In this document: piece after piece, positions 1 through 7,682 of the stretch | How positions within the stretch are numbered: position 1 is the stretch's first letter | How the letters are laid out: the number at the start of each line of letters is the position of its first letter | Origin: JBOGHU01 sp050742255 | GTDB taxonomy: Bacteria; Actinomycetota; Acidimicrobiia; Acidimicrobiales; CADCSY01 | Assembly (NCBI GenBank): GCA_050742255.1 | Contig: JBOGHU010000052.1 | Coordinates: 1 to 45,030, forward strand | Length of the DNA: 45,030 nt | Direction of reading: 5' to 3' | Program-made: the position numbers and the translations under genes | The notes under the pieces: model-generated | Told to the model about the DNA's origin: nothing | Seen by the model: only the letters and a program-made list of their open reading frames with translations | Database searches by the model: none

Positions 1-1006
1 GCGGCGGCTCGGGCGGCGCCGAGGTTGGAGGGGCGGGCGCGGTCGGTGCCGTCGAGGGCGGAGGGGGCGGGGAGGCAGGGGGCTCGGGCGCCACCGCGCC
101 CGTGTCCGGCTCGGTGGGGGGATCCGCCGGAGGCGGCGCGAGGTCGGGCGCCGGTGGCGGGGCCGGCCCGACCGGGGTGGTGCCGTCGAGCACGTAGACC
201 GGGTCACCCCTGGCCACCAGGCTCGGGAAGTACTCCCCGATGTGCATGGGGATCCGGACGCAGCCGTGGGACGCCGGGTGGGTCGGCACCGAAGGGGAGC
301 CGTGCACGGCGATGCCACTGGCGGTGAAGTACACCGGGTTGTAGAGCTTGCCCAGCCGGGAGATCCGCCAGCCCGGGTACCGCCACGAGAACCGGAAGGA
401 CCCCACCGGGGTCCGGGCCGTGCCGCACACACCGCCGGCGCAGTAGCGCTGCCCGTTGCCGCTCGACATGTGGGTGATCAGGCGCAGCTCGCCGCCCTGG
501 TAGACGGAGAGGAGCTGGCGGGGCAGGTCGATCTCCACGCGCTCGGCCCCCCCGTCGGGCACCTGGGGCCGGGGGAGGACCGGGGCGGCGAGGGCCGCCG
601 ACACCTGGGGGGTGACCACGCCGGTGGGCTCCATGCCCTGGAGCTTCTGGAACGCCCAGACCGCGTAGGTGGTGGCCGTCCCGAACACCCCGTCGACGGG
701 ACCTGGGTCGAAGCGCAGCTCCGCCAGCCGCCGCTGGAGCGCGGCCACCTCGACACCTTCCGCCCCCCGGGCGAGGCCACCGGGGTCCGGGCGGGCCTCG
801 GTGGTGGTCGTGGTCTCTGGAGGCGCCGTGGGCGGGGCCAGGGTGGTCGGGGCATCGGTGGTGACGGGCGCGGCGATGGTGGTGGTGGTGGTGGTCACGG
901 GCGGTCCCGCCCCTCGGCCGGGGAGGGAGGTGAGGGCGTAGGCCGCCCCGGTCACGCCCACCACCGCCACCGTGGTCCCCAGGGCCGCCAGGCGAGCCCG
1001 GTTCAC
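1..1006 (-). CDS. L,D-transpeptidase with peptidoglycan-binding domain (C-terminus off the window)
   Basis: Probable secreted cell-wall enzyme that makes 3-3 peptidoglycan cross-links. The GTG start at 1006 follows an AGGAG about 5 nt upstream. Residues 5-27 form a signal/anchor helix. Residues 35-72 are a Thr/Pro-rich linker. A peptidoglycan_binding_1-like helical domain spans about 82-140. The YkuD catalytic domain spans about 155-275 and holds the signature HGSPSV (His235) and SHGCVRIP (Ser246-His247-Gly248-Cys249, Arg251); Cys249 is the predicted nucleophile. After residue 278 the protein becomes a Pro/Ala-rich tail that continues past base 1, so the stop is not seen. The catalytic motif is complete, so the family call is firm. 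Whether the tail spans the wall or binds another partner is unknown. Confidence 0.92.
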   Translation of the reverse strand, partial: MNRARLAALGTTVAVVGVTGAAYALTSLPGRGAGPPVTTTTTTIAAPVTTDAPTTLAPPTAPPETTTTTEARPDPGGLARGAEGVEVAALQRRLAELRFDPGPVDGVFGTATTYAVWAFQKLQGMEPTGVVTPQVSAALAAPVLPRPQVPDGGAERVEIDLPRQLLSVYQGGELRLITHMSSGNGQRYCAGGVCGTARTPVGSFRFSWRYPGWRISRLGKLYNPVYFTASGIAVHGSPSVPTHPASHGCVRIPMHIGEYFPSLVARGDPVYVLDGTTPVGPAPPPAPDLAPPPADPPTEPDTGAVAPEPPASPPPPPSTAPTAPAPPTSAPPEPP

Positions 1007-1087
1007 TTGCTCCTCAGACCCCTGAGGCGGTCGCCTCCCTCTCCGGTCCCCACACTCCTCTGACGTCGGGGGAGGGCCGGTCGTTCC

Positions 1088-1807
1088 ATGCCCGGGCCAC
1101 GGCCCACGTGCGACAATCGTCCCATCGACAGCGAGCTGGTGGGCTTCTCCGGCCGGATCCTCCTGGCCCTCGTCCTCGGAGGGCTCATCGGTCTGGAGCG
1201 CGAGGTCGACGGGCACCCCGCCGGGTTCCGGACCCACACCACCGTGGCCCTGGGCGCAGCCCTGTTCGGGATCCTCTCGGTGGACGGCTTCGACCGCTTC
1301 GTGGGCGAGAGGGCCGCCACCAACGTCCAGGTCGACGTCACCCGGGTGGCCTCCCAGGTGGTGGTGGGGATCGGCTTCCTCGGCGCCGGCACCATCGTCA
1401 AGACCCGGGGCGCGGTCCGGGGGCTGACCACCGCCGCCAGCCTGTGGGTGGTCTCGGCCATCGGCCTGGCGGTGGGCGTCACCGCCTACGGAGCGGCGGT
1501 GCTGACGGCGGTGGCGGTGCTGGTCTCCCTGGTCGCGCTGCGAGCGCCCCGGCGGTGGGCCAGCACCTACCTGTCCTCCCACCGCCGGACCGTGACCATC
1601 CGCGTGGAGCCCGACGCCGACGTGGGCGCCCTCGTCTCGGCGCTGCACGACCTCGAGCGGGTGGCGGTCAAGTCGGTGTCGGTACGGACCACCGACGACG
1701 GCAGGGTGCTGGAGGCCGACCTCAAGCCCGAGCCGGGGGCCAGCCTCGACACCACCCTGGCCGGCTTCGCCGACCGGCCCGGGGTCAGCGGGCTGGAGAT
1801 CCTCTAG
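1088..1807 (+). CDS. MgtC/SapB family membrane protein
   Basis: 239 residues from the ATG at 1088. The N-terminal half has several hydrophobic helices with the family signature GGLIGLEREVDGHPAGFRTH (about residues 31-50), then GIGFLGAGTIVKTRG and GLTTAASLWVVSAIGLAVG. The C-terminal 75 residues form a soluble ACT-like domain (from about TVTIRVEPDADVG). MgtC proteins are linked to Mg2+ limitation and to modulation of membrane ATPases; the actual role here is not known. The start is uncertain. MgtC proteins usually begin only a few residues before the first helix, so a start near residue 13-18 (for example GTG at 1139) is possible. The gene is divergent from the L,D-transpeptidase, with no operon partner. 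Confidence 0.9.
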   Translation: MPGPRPTCDNRPIDSELVGFSGRILLALVLGGLIGLEREVDGHPAGFRTHTTVALGAALFGILSVDGFDRFVGERAATNVQVDVTRVASQVVVGIGFLGAGTIVKTRGAVRGLTTAASLWVVSAIGLAVGVTAYGAAVLTAVAVLVSLVALRAPRRWASTYLSSHRRTVTIRVEPDADVGALVSALHDLERVAVKSVSVRTTDDGRVLEADLKPEPGASLDTTLAGFADRPGVSGLEIL

Positions 1808-1833
1808 CCGCGGACCACCTGCAGACCTCTACG

Positions 1834-1916
1834 TGCCCGGGGCGGGATTCGAACCCGCACGCCCTCTCGGACCGAGGCTTTTAAGGCCTCCGTGTCTCCC
1901 GTTCCACCACCCGGGC
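1834..1916 (-). tRNA. tRNA-Leu (anticodon UAA)
   Basis: Minus-strand class II tRNA of 83 nt. The acceptor stem GCCCGGG pairs with CCCGGGC, with A as discriminator. The anticodon stem GAGGC/GCCTC encloses loop CTTAAAA, giving anticodon TAA. A long variable arm and a T-arm with GGTTCGAATCC follow. CCA is not encoded. Leu(UAA) reads the rare TTA codon, which is almost absent in such a GC-rich genome; in Streptomyces the equivalent tRNA (bldA) is regulatory. Nothing here proves a regulatory role. Confidence 0.95.
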
Positions 1917-1923
1917 CGCTTCC

Positions 1924-1929
1924 AGCGTA
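1924..1929 (-). promoter_or_regulatory. Putative -10 box (TACGCT) of tRNA-Leu
   Basis: TACGCT on the minus strand ends 7 nt before the mature 5' end of tRNA-Leu, so transcription could begin at or next to the mature end. No clear -35 is visible. Confidence 0.45.
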
Positions 1930-1940
1930 CGCCTGGGCGC

Positions 1941-2219
1941 TCATGGGGAGGACCCGTCGTCCCGCTCGGACACCAGGCTCTCGACGATGGCCCTGATGTC
2001 GCCGTAGGTCCGGATCCGCTCACGCTGCTCCTCGGCGATGGCGATGTCGAACTCGTCCTCGATCACCAGGCCCAGCTCCAGCGCCGCCAGCGAGTCGACG
2101 CAGAGGTCCTCGCCGAGGCGGGCACCGGGATGGAGCCGCATCGACTCCACGTCCAGCTGGGCGGCGACCACGGCAGCGAGGCGGCGATCGAGCTCGCCGT
2201 CGGGCACGGTCCGGCTCAT
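1941..2219 (-). CDS. Acyl carrier protein
   Basis: 92 residues with the ACP four-helix pattern. The phosphopantetheine site is the Ser in CVDSLAALELGLVIEDEF (about residue 42-43), followed by an acidic helix II. The family is normally 75-95 residues, so it is full length. The ATG at 2219 has an AGGAG about 12 nt upstream, further than usual, and that element lies at the edge of the 100-bp tandem repeat. No fatty-acid or polyketide synthase gene is adjacent, so its acyl chain and partner enzymes cannot be named. It lies upstream of tRNA-Leu on the same strand. Confidence 0.88.
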   Translation of the reverse strand: MSRTVPDGELDRRLAAVVAAQLDVESMRLHPGARLGEDLCVDSLAALELGLVIEDEFDIAIAEEQRERIRTYGDIRAIVESLVSERDDGSSP

Positions 2220-2230
2220 GGGCGTCGGCG

Positions 2231-2441
2231 CTCCTCGTCGGGTCGGTGTGCCGGTCGGGGCCGGACGTCGGTCACCGACAAGTACGGCGGTGAGGGGCGG
2301 CGCGGATCAGCACGGTGCGCTGGCCTCGCCGTCCTCGTCGGGTCGGTGTGCGGGCCGGGGCCGGACGTCGGTCACCGATCAGTACGGCGGTGGGGGGCGG
2401 CGCGGATCAGCACGGCACGCTGGCCTCGCCGTCCTCGTCGG
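2231..2441. repeat. 100-bp direct tandem repeat, two copies plus an 11-bp remnant
   Basis: Unit 1 is 2231-2330, unit 2 is 2331-2430, and a third partial unit begins at 2431. By eye the two full units differ at 8 of 100 positions. Each boundary carries the 11-mer TCCTCGTCGGG. Unit 2 contains the last codons and stop of the arsR-type gene; unit 1 keeps a diverged, non-translated copy of the same tail. The left edge reaches the ribosome-binding site of the acyl carrier protein gene. Each unit holds the inverted repeat GTCGGTCACCGAC, perfect in unit 1 and with one change in unit 2. Confidence 0.95.
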
Positions 2442-2739
2442 GCACCAGCGCCCCCGCCAGGCGACCGAGCTCCCGGTGCAGCGCCTTCACCCGAGCCCGG
2501 TCGGCGGCGTAGCAGACGAAGGTCCCGACATGGCGGCGGGTCACCAGGCCGGCGTCGACGAGCACCGCCAGGTGGTGGGAGGCCAGCGACGGCGAGACCC
2601 CCACCGCCTTGGCCAGGAACCCCGCCGGCCGGGCGCCGGCCCGGAGCTGGCGCAGGATCTGGAGCCGGTGCGGCTCGCTCAGCAGGTTGAGGAGGTGGGA
2701 CATCCGCTCGACGCGCTCGCGGGTCACGGTGCTGACCAT
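2407..2739 (-). CDS. ArsR-family winged-helix transcriptional regulator
   Basis: 110 residues, typical ArsR length. Helix-turn-helix: LSEPHRLQILRQL, then AKAVGVSPSLASHHLAVLVDAGLV (about 40-66), followed by the wing VTRRHVGTFVCYAADR. It probably binds DNA as a dimer. The classic ELCVCDL metal motif of ArsR/SmtB is absent. The only cysteines are Cys76 in the wing and the C-terminal Cys110, so a metal ligand set is not evident and the inducer is unknown. It is divergent from the DUF72 gene; the intergenic 49-bp palindrome is a candidate operator. The last 11 codons lie in the tandem repeat. Confidence 0.9.
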   Translation of the reverse strand: MVSTVTRERVERMSHLLNLLSEPHRLQILRQLRAGARPAGFLAKAVGVSPSLASHHLAVLVDAGLVTRRHVGTFVCYAADRARVKALHRELGRLAGALVPDEDGEASVPC

Positions 2740-2791
2740 GGCGCCATTCTGCCATGGGGGCCGGGGGGGCGGCCGGTCCCCGGGCCGACGG

Positions 2792-2840
2792 GCTCTCCGG
2801 TCACAGGACGTCGCTTGGCGACGTCGTGTGACCGGAGAGC
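2792..2840. repeat. 49-bp near-perfect palindrome between divergent genes
   Basis: Two 23-bp arms beginning GCTCTCCGGTCACA flank a 3-nt centre (TTG); only one of 23 arm positions fails to match. It lies 53 bp upstream of the arsR-type start and about 30 bp upstream of the -10 box of the DUF72 gene. Because both flanking genes read away from it, it does not terminate either one. A regulator-binding operator or a hairpin-forming element is more likely. There is no T tract. Confidence 0.85.
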
Positions 2841-2870
2841 GAGCGGAAGCCGCCTCGCCCCGACATGGGG

Positions 2871-2876
2871 TAGACC
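2871..2876 (+). promoter_or_regulatory. Putative -10 box (TAGACC) of the DUF72 gene
   Basis: TAGACC ends 6 nt before the GTG start at 2883. The spacing suggests a transcript that begins at the start codon (leaderless). No ribosome-binding site is visible. Confidence 0.35.
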
Positions 2877-2882
2877 GGTGGG

Positions 2883-3812
2883 GTGACGGTGCTGGTGGGG
2901 ACGTCCTCGTGGACCGACCCGACCCTGGTGCGCGACAGCGGCTTCTACCCGAAGAGGTCGATGTCGGCCGAGGAGCGGCTGCGGTTCTACGCCTCGATCT
3001 TCACCGCGGTGGAGGTCGACGCCACCTTCTACGCCCCGCCCAGCCTCGACGTGACGCGGGCCTGGGCCGAGCGCACCCCCGGCGGGTTCCGCATGGACGT
3101 CAAGGCATACGCCCTGTTCACCCAGCACCCGGCCCGGGCGGAGGGGATGTGGAGGGACCTGCGCTCGGAGATCCCCGGGGAGCACCGTGGGAGGCGCCAC
3201 CTCTACCTGCACAACCTGCCCCACGAGCTCGTCGAGGCGGCCTGGGCTCGCTTCGACGACGCCCTGCGGCCCCTGCACGGCGCCGGCCGGCTCGGGGCCG
3301 TGGTGTTCCAGTTCCCACCGTGGTTCGTGGCCAAGCGGGCCAACCGCGCCTATCTGGCCGACCTCCCCGGCCGCCTGCCCGATTACCGGCTGGCGGTCGA
3401 GTTCCGCCACGGCAGCTGGCTGGGAGAGAGCGACCGGGAGCGGACCCTCACCCTCTTGGAGCAGCTCGGGCTGGCCTACGTCTGCGTCGACGAGCCCCAG
3501 GGCTTCAAGACCTCCGTGCCGCCGGTGGTGGCGGCCACCGCCGACCTGGCCATCGTGCGGTTCCACGGCCAGAACGCAGAGACCTGGACGGCCAAGGGCC
3601 TGACGCCGGCGGAGCGGTTCCGCTACCTCTACTCCGAGGACGAGCTGGGGGCCTGGGTGGGGCCGCTCAGGGACCTGAGCCGGGGAGCGGCGGAGACCCA
3701 CGCCCTGATGAACAACTGCTACCGGGACTTCGGGGTCCGCAACGCCTACCAGCTGGGCCACCTCCTGGGCGAGGGGCTCCAGCCCGGCGCGCCGGAGGTG
3801 AGCCCGGGGTGA
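2883..3812 (+). CDS. DUF72 (YecE-like) family protein
   Basis: 309 residues with the DUF72 TIM-barrel pattern: an N-terminal VLVGTSSWTDPTL, FYPKR, FTAVEVDATFYAPPS, then GAVVFQFPPWF, LAVEFRHGSW and IVRFHGQN, ending with the usual ALMNNCYRDFGVRNA. The family's biochemical role is unknown. The start is GTG at 2883, 6 nt after a TANNNT box, with no Shine-Dalgarno. Its stop overlaps the start of the MerR gene by 4 nt, so the two are likely co-translated; that links this protein to a metal- or redox-type response only by inference. Confidence 0.88.
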   Translation: MTVLVGTSSWTDPTLVRDSGFYPKRSMSAEERLRFYASIFTAVEVDATFYAPPSLDVTRAWAERTPGGFRMDVKAYALFTQHPARAEGMWRDLRSEIPGEHRGRRHLYLHNLPHELVEAAWARFDDALRPLHGAGRLGAVVFQFPPWFVAKRANRAYLADLPGRLPDYRLAVEFRHGSWLGESDRERTLTLLEQLGLAYVCVDEPQGFKTSVPPVVAATADLAIVRFHGQNAETWTAKGLTPAERFRYLYSEDELGAWVGPLRDLSRGAAETHALMNNCYRDFGVRNAYQLGHLLGEGLQPGAPEVSPG

Positions 3813-4255
3813 GGATCGGCGAGCTGGCCGAGCGGCTGGGGCTCAACCCCAAGACCCTCCGCTACTACGAGAGCATCGGGTTGCTGCCCGAGCCGCCGCG
3901 CACCCCCGCCGGCTACCGGGACTACGAGGCGGCGGACCTCGAGCGGCTGGCGTTCATCCGGTCGGCCCAGCGCCTGGGGCTGCGCCTGGACGAGATCCGG
4001 GAGGTGCTCGGGCTGCGGGAGCGCGGCCAGCGCCCCTGCGACTACGTGCTCGGGGTGGTGGACCGCCAGCTCGCCGACATCGACCGTCGGATCACCGAGC
4101 TGGAGCAGCTCCGCGGCGAGCTGGTCGGGCTGCAGCGGCTGGCAGCGCGGCTCCCCCCCGGCACGGGCAGCTTCTGTGGGGTGATCGAGCACGCCCGGCC
4201 ATCCGTGCCCCACCGTGGAGGCCGAGCCCGGAGGGCGGCAGGCCCAGCCACCTAG
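3809..4255 (+). CDS. MerR-family regulator, heavy-metal type
   Basis: 148 residues. The N-terminal MerR winged helix (RIGELAERLGLNPKTLRYYE...GYRDY) is followed by a long dimerisation helix (about 82-112). Cys77 (RPCDYV) and Cys123 (SFCGVIEH, with His128) sit where the two metal-ligand cysteines of the CueR/ZntR/CadR branch are found, so a soft-metal inducer is plausible. GTG at 3809 overlaps the DUF72 stop by 4 nt. No cation-efflux ATPase or mercury gene is adjacent. The last 20 residues are basic and low-complexity. The gene converges on the MFS gene with only 6 bp between stops. Confidence 0.87.
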   Translation: MRIGELAERLGLNPKTLRYYESIGLLPEPPRTPAGYRDYEAADLERLAFIRSAQRLGLRLDEIREVLGLRERGQRPCDYVLGVVDRQLADIDRRITELEQLRGELVGLQRLAARLPPGTGSFCGVIEHARPSVPHRGGRARRAAGPAT

Positions 4256-4261
4256 GGTCCC

Positions 4262-5623
4262 TCAGCCTGCCGCCAGCGGGCGGGGCGCCGGCTCGGCGCC
4301 ATCGACGGCCCCGGCCACGGTGCCGGCCACGGCCGTGGGGCGGTCGAAGCGGTGGAGGGCGGCGGTGGCCCACAGCACCACCGCCGTCCCCGTCAGCAGC
4401 AGGCCCGCCGCCGACACGGTGAGAGGCGCGCCCACCTGCTCGGCCAACCACCCCAGCGCCAGCGAGCCCAACGGGTAGGCGGCCGTGAAGCTCATCACGT
4501 AGACGGCCATCACCCGGCCCCGGCGCTCCTCGGCCACCGCCAGCTGGAGCGTGGTGTTGAGGGTGGACACCACCGCCAGGTACGCCATGCCGGCCAGGGC
4601 GATGGCGACCATGGCCGAGAGCAGCCCCGGCGACTGGGCGAAGGCCACCAGGAACAGCCCGTAGGCGGCTATGGACCATCCCACCACCCGGCTGCGGCGC
4701 ACGCCGCCGGCCCACCCCCCGACGAGGGGGGCGGCGGCGGCCCCCCCGAAGCCCAAGGCCCCGGCGAGCAGGCCGTAGGCGCCCTCACCGACCTTGAACA
4801 CGTCGGCGGCGAAGACCGGCATCAGCTGGAACACCGGCATGCCCAGGGCCGCCACCGCCACCACCAGCACGATGCACAGCACCATCTCGGGGAAGCCGCG
4901 GATGTAGGCCAGGCTGTCGGCGAACTGGGCCAGCACCCGCCGTTCGGAGCGGCCCTGGGCGATCCGGGGGACCCTCACCAGGGCGAGGGCGGTCAGCACC
5001 GCCACGTAGGAGACGGCGTTGAGCAGGAACGCCCAGGCCGGGCCCAGCGTCGCCAGCACCGCCCCGGCCAGGGCCGGGCCCAGGGCCCGGGCGGCATTGA
5101 ACTGGGCCGAGTTGAGGGTGACGGCGTTGAGCAGGTCGGAGCGGGGCACCAGCTCGGCGACGAACGCCTGCCAGGCCGGGATGTTGAGCCCGCTCACCGC
5201 ACCGCCCACGGCGACCACCGCGATGAGGAGGCCCACGTCGTGCCAGCCCCATGCCCAGACGGCCCCCAGCGCCAGGGCCAGCACCGCCTGGGCGGACTGG
5301 GTCCAGAGCAGGACCGAGCGCCGGGGGAACCGGTCCGCCACCGACCCTGCCAACGGCCCCATGAGCACGATCGGGAAGAACTGGGCGAAGGCGGCGACCC
5401 CGATCAGGGTCTTGCTCCCGGTGAGCTGGTAGACGACGTAGGGGATGGTCGCCGCCTGCAGCCAGCGACCCACGTTCGACACCAGCCCTCCCGCCCAGAA
5501 CAGCGCGAAGTTGCGGTGCCGCAGCGCCCCCGCCGCGGCCCGCAGGCCCCGCCGGGGCGTGGCCGTGCCCTCGGGCAGGGGCGCGGTCGGGCGCGGCACC
5601 GGTCGGCGGCGGTGGCGAGGCAT
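4262..5623 (-). CDS. MFS transporter (EntS/DHA3-like)
   Basis: 453 residues from ATG 5623 with about 12 hydrophobic helices. The N-terminal part has LRHRNFALFWAGGLVSNVGRWLQ, typical of the MFS_3/DHA3 family of drug or siderophore exporters. The loop 2-3 motif appears as PLAGSVADRFPRRSVLL. The protein should lie in the inner membrane and export a small molecule by proton antiport; the substrate cannot be read from sequence. An upstream reading-frame extension to 5767 has no family-like sequence and was not used. It follows the GNAT gene on the same strand with a 56-bp gap. Confidence 0.9.
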   Translation of the reverse strand: MPRHRRRPVPRPTAPLPEGTATPRRGLRAAAGALRHRNFALFWAGGLVSNVGRWLQAATIPYVVYQLTGSKTLIGVAAFAQFFPIVLMGPLAGSVADRFPRRSVLLWTQSAQAVLALALGAVWAWGWHDVGLLIAVVAVGGAVSGLNIPAWQAFVAELVPRSDLLNAVTLNSAQFNAARALGPALAGAVLATLGPAWAFLLNAVSYVAVLTALALVRVPRIAQGRSERRVLAQFADSLAYIRGFPEMVLCIVLVVAVAALGMPVFQLMPVFAADVFKVGEGAYGLLAGALGFGGAAAAPLVGGWAGGVRRSRVVGWSIAAYGLFLVAFAQSPGLLSAMVAIALAGMAYLAVVSTLNTTLQLAVAEERRGRVMAVYVMSFTAAYPLGSLALGWLAEQVGAPLTVSAAGLLLTGTAVVLWATAALHRFDRPTAVAGTVAGAVDGAEPAPRPLAAG

Positions 5624-5679
5624 CGGCACCGATGGTACCGGTGGGTCCCGCCCCCCGGACCTGGGGCGGGCCCCGCCGC

Positions 5680-6279
5680 CTAGGGGTCGACCCACTCGGC
5701 CAGGAGCTCGGCCCGGCGCTCCTCCCACTCCTCTACGGTGATGGCGAAGCGGATGTGGTCCTCCCACACGCCGTTGATCTCCAGGTAGCGCCGGGCCACC
5801 CCCTCGTCCCGGAGGCCGAGCTTCTCCACCACCCGGCGGCTGGCCTTGTTGCGGGGGATGATGGCGATCTGGAGGCGGTGGAGGCGGAGCTCCTCGAAGG
5901 CGTGTCGGAACAGCACCACCAGGGACTCGGGGGCGTAGGCCCGCCCGGCGCTGGCCTCGTCGATCCAGTAGCCGACGTGGGCGCTGTGGAACGGCCCTGG
6001 CTGCACGCCGTTGACGTTGACCTCGCCACAGAGGCGTGGGCCGACGAAGACCCCGAAGCCGTAGCCGGTCCCGAGCTGGCGCTCCCGCTCACGCGCCTGG
6101 CAGCGGGCGGCGAAGGCCGACCGGCTCTCCACCACGTCGGGGGAGCCCGGTGCACGTCGGGACTCCCAGGGGGTCAGCCACTCCTGGTTGCGCCGACGGG
6201 TGTCGCGCCACTGGGCGTAGTCGGCGCTGACGAGCGGGCGCAGGGTCACCCGCCGTCCCCGCAGCACCGGCCGTGTCAC
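5680..6279 (-). CDS. GNAT N-acetyltransferase, RimJ/RimL type
   Basis: 199 residues from GTG 6279. Pattern: RGRRVTLRPLVSADY at the N-terminus, central FVGPRLCGEVNV and HSAHVGYWIDEASAGRAYAPE, then the acetyl-CoA pocket and RLQIAIIPRNKASRRVVEKL, ending EEWEERR. This matches enzymes that acetylate protein N-termini such as ribosomal S5 or L12; the real target is unknown. It starts 5 nt after the ppx stop, so it is probably the distal part of the eno-ppx operon. Confidence 0.88.
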   Translation of the reverse strand: MTRPVLRGRRVTLRPLVSADYAQWRDTRRRNQEWLTPWESRRAPGSPDVVESRSAFAARCQARERERQLGTGYGFGVFVGPRLCGEVNVNGVQPGPFHSAHVGYWIDEASAGRAYAPESLVVLFRHAFEELRLHRLQIAIIPRNKASRRVVEKLGLRDEGVARRYLEINGVWEDHIRFAITVEEWEERRAELLAEWVDP

Positions 6280-6284
6280 CGGCC

Positions 6285-7220
6285 CTACCCGACGACGCCC
6301 TCGAGCAGGCTGCGGGCCAGGCCGTCGAGTATGTCGGACTCCGAGACCAGGCACTGACCGTGGTCGAAGAAGCGCATCACCGCCACCAGGATGCAGCAGC
6401 CGCCGACGATCACGTCGGCCCTGGCCTCCTCCAGGCCGGGGTTGTGGATGCGGTCGGCGCGGGGCTCGGTGGCGAGGGTGCGGAAGACGTCCTCGACCGC
6501 GGCCCGGGTCAGGCGGAGGTGGTGGACGCGCTCGCGGTCGTAGGTCGCCATCCCGAGCTCGACGGCGGCGACGGTGCTCACCGTGCCGGCCAGCCCGACG
6601 AGCTGGGACGCCGCCCTGACCGCGGGCAGCTCGGACGCCACCTCCGCCAGGTGGGCCTCGGTGACGCTGATGGCCGCGCTGAGCTCCTCGGGTCGGGGCG
6701 GGTCGCCGTGCAGGTACCTCTCGGTAAGCCGGACCGAGCCGACGTCGACCGACCGCGCCGCCTCGGCAGAGGTGGTCCCGACGCTGAGCTCGGTGGATCC
6801 CCCACCGATGTCGACCACGAGGAACGGCCCCTCGGCGGGGTCGAGCTCGGCCGTGGCCCCTAGGAACTCCAGGCGGCCCTCCTCCTCACCGCTCAGCAGC
6901 TCGGGCTGGGCACCCACGACCTCCTCGGCGGCGGCGAGGAACTCATCCCGGTTGGCGGCGTCACGGGCGGCAGAGGTGGCGATGGCCCGTACCTGGGCCA
7001 CGCCGTGGCGCTCCAGCACCTGGCGGAACTGCCGCAGGGTCTCGAGGGTGCGGTCGACGGCGTCGGGGGCCAGCATGCCCCGGGCGTCGACGCCGGCGCC
7101 CAGGCGGGTGATGGTCATGAGGCGCTCGAGGATCTGGAGGGTCCCGTCGGCGCCGCCTCGGGCCACCAGGAGGCGGGTGGAGTTGGTCCCGCAGTCGATG
7201 CTGGCGACGGGATCGCTCAC
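6285..7220 (-). CDS. ppx: Ppx/GppA-family phosphatase (exopolyphosphatase)
   Basis: 311 residues. The ASKHA fold begins with SIDCGTNSTRLLV (phosphate-1 loop) and has VVDIGGGSTELSVG (phosphate-2) in the middle. Members hydrolyse terminal phosphate from polyphosphate or the 5' phosphate of pppGpp. Length fits the short actinobacterial Ppx2 type without the C-terminal HD domain. The GTG at 7220 overlaps the DUF501 stop by 4 nt, so translation is coupled. Position after eno-ftsB-DUF501 matches the known actinobacterial order. Confidence 0.92.
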   Translation of the reverse strand: MSDPVASIDCGTNSTRLLVARGGADGTLQILERLMTITRLGAGVDARGMLAPDAVDRTLETLRQFRQVLERHGVAQVRAIATSAARDAANRDEFLAAAEEVVGAQPELLSGEEEGRLEFLGATAELDPAEGPFLVVDIGGGSTELSVGTTSAEAARSVDVGSVRLTERYLHGDPPRPEELSAAISVTEAHLAEVASELPAVRAASQLVGLAGTVSTVAAVELGMATYDRERVHHLRLTRAAVEDVFRTLATEPRADRIHNPGLEEARADVIVGGCCILVAVMRFFDHGQCLVSESDILDGLARSLLEGVVG

Positions 7221-7663
7221 CAGGACCGCTCCTCGGCCAGGCGGCGCGCCACCCAGCGACCGACGGGGTCGTCGCCGCCCGCCAGGTGCCAGGCGTAGTG
7301 GGCGTGGAGGCACTTGACCCCGACTCGGGTCCCGCCCACACCTCCCCTCGGACGGGGCCCGGCGTGACCGGCCGGCAGGGCGGCGTCCCGCTCGGCGGCG
7401 TACCGGCGGTGGGCCACGGCCAGGGTGGCGGGGTCGACCGCGTCCTCGGCCGCCCGCACCCCTCCGGCCGCCTCCAGGCGCGCCACCGCCCTGCGCTCGG
7501 CCTCTCCCACCAGCCAGTAGCGGGTGGGCATGGGCGTCCCGTCGTCGAGCAGGGGGGCGTTGCGGACCACCACCGGCGCCCCGGCGCCGTCCCGGAGCAC
7601 CACCTCGAAGCGACCCTTGGGCTCTCGGCCCAACAGCAGCGCGACCGACGCCCGATCACCCAC
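7217..7663 (-). CDS. DUF501 domain protein
   Basis: 148 residues. Family marks: VALLLGREPKGRFEVVLRD near the N-terminus, PTRYWLVG, the segment GGVGGTRVGVKCLHAHYAWH with Cys118, His120 and His122, and the end DDPVGRWV. Function is unknown; the conserved Cys/His cluster suggests a metal or thiol site. DUF501 is typically found between ftsB and ppx in actinobacteria, as here except for the inserted pirin gene. GTG at 7663 lies 7 nt after a TACGCT box, so it may have its own leaderless transcript. Confidence 0.9.
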   Translation of the reverse strand: MGDRASVALLLGREPKGRFEVVLRDGAGAPVVVRNAPLLDDGTPMPTRYWLVGEAERRAVARLEAAGGVRAAEDAVDPATLAVAHRRYAAERDAALPAGHAGPRPRGGVGGTRVGVKCLHAHYAWHLAGGDDPVGRWVARRLAEERSW

Positions 7664-7670
7664 CGCGGCG

Positions 7671-7676
7671 AGCGTA
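7671..7676 (-). promoter_or_regulatory. Putative -10 box (TACGCT) of DUF501
   Basis: TACGCT on the minus strand ends 7 nt before the GTG at 7663; identical to the box before tRNA-Leu. Suggests an internal leaderless promoter for DUF501-ppx after the pirin gene. Confidence 0.4.
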
Positions 7677-7682
7677 ACCGCC

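Noticed and set aside
842..900. GGT/GTG-rich run as a regulatory repeat
   Set aside because: It encodes the Thr-rich linker of the L,D-transpeptidase.
1100..1140. Leaderless MgtC start at an ATC codon after GACAAT
   Set aside because: Spacing fits, but ATC is very rarely an initiator; kept ATG 1088 with the start marked uncertain.
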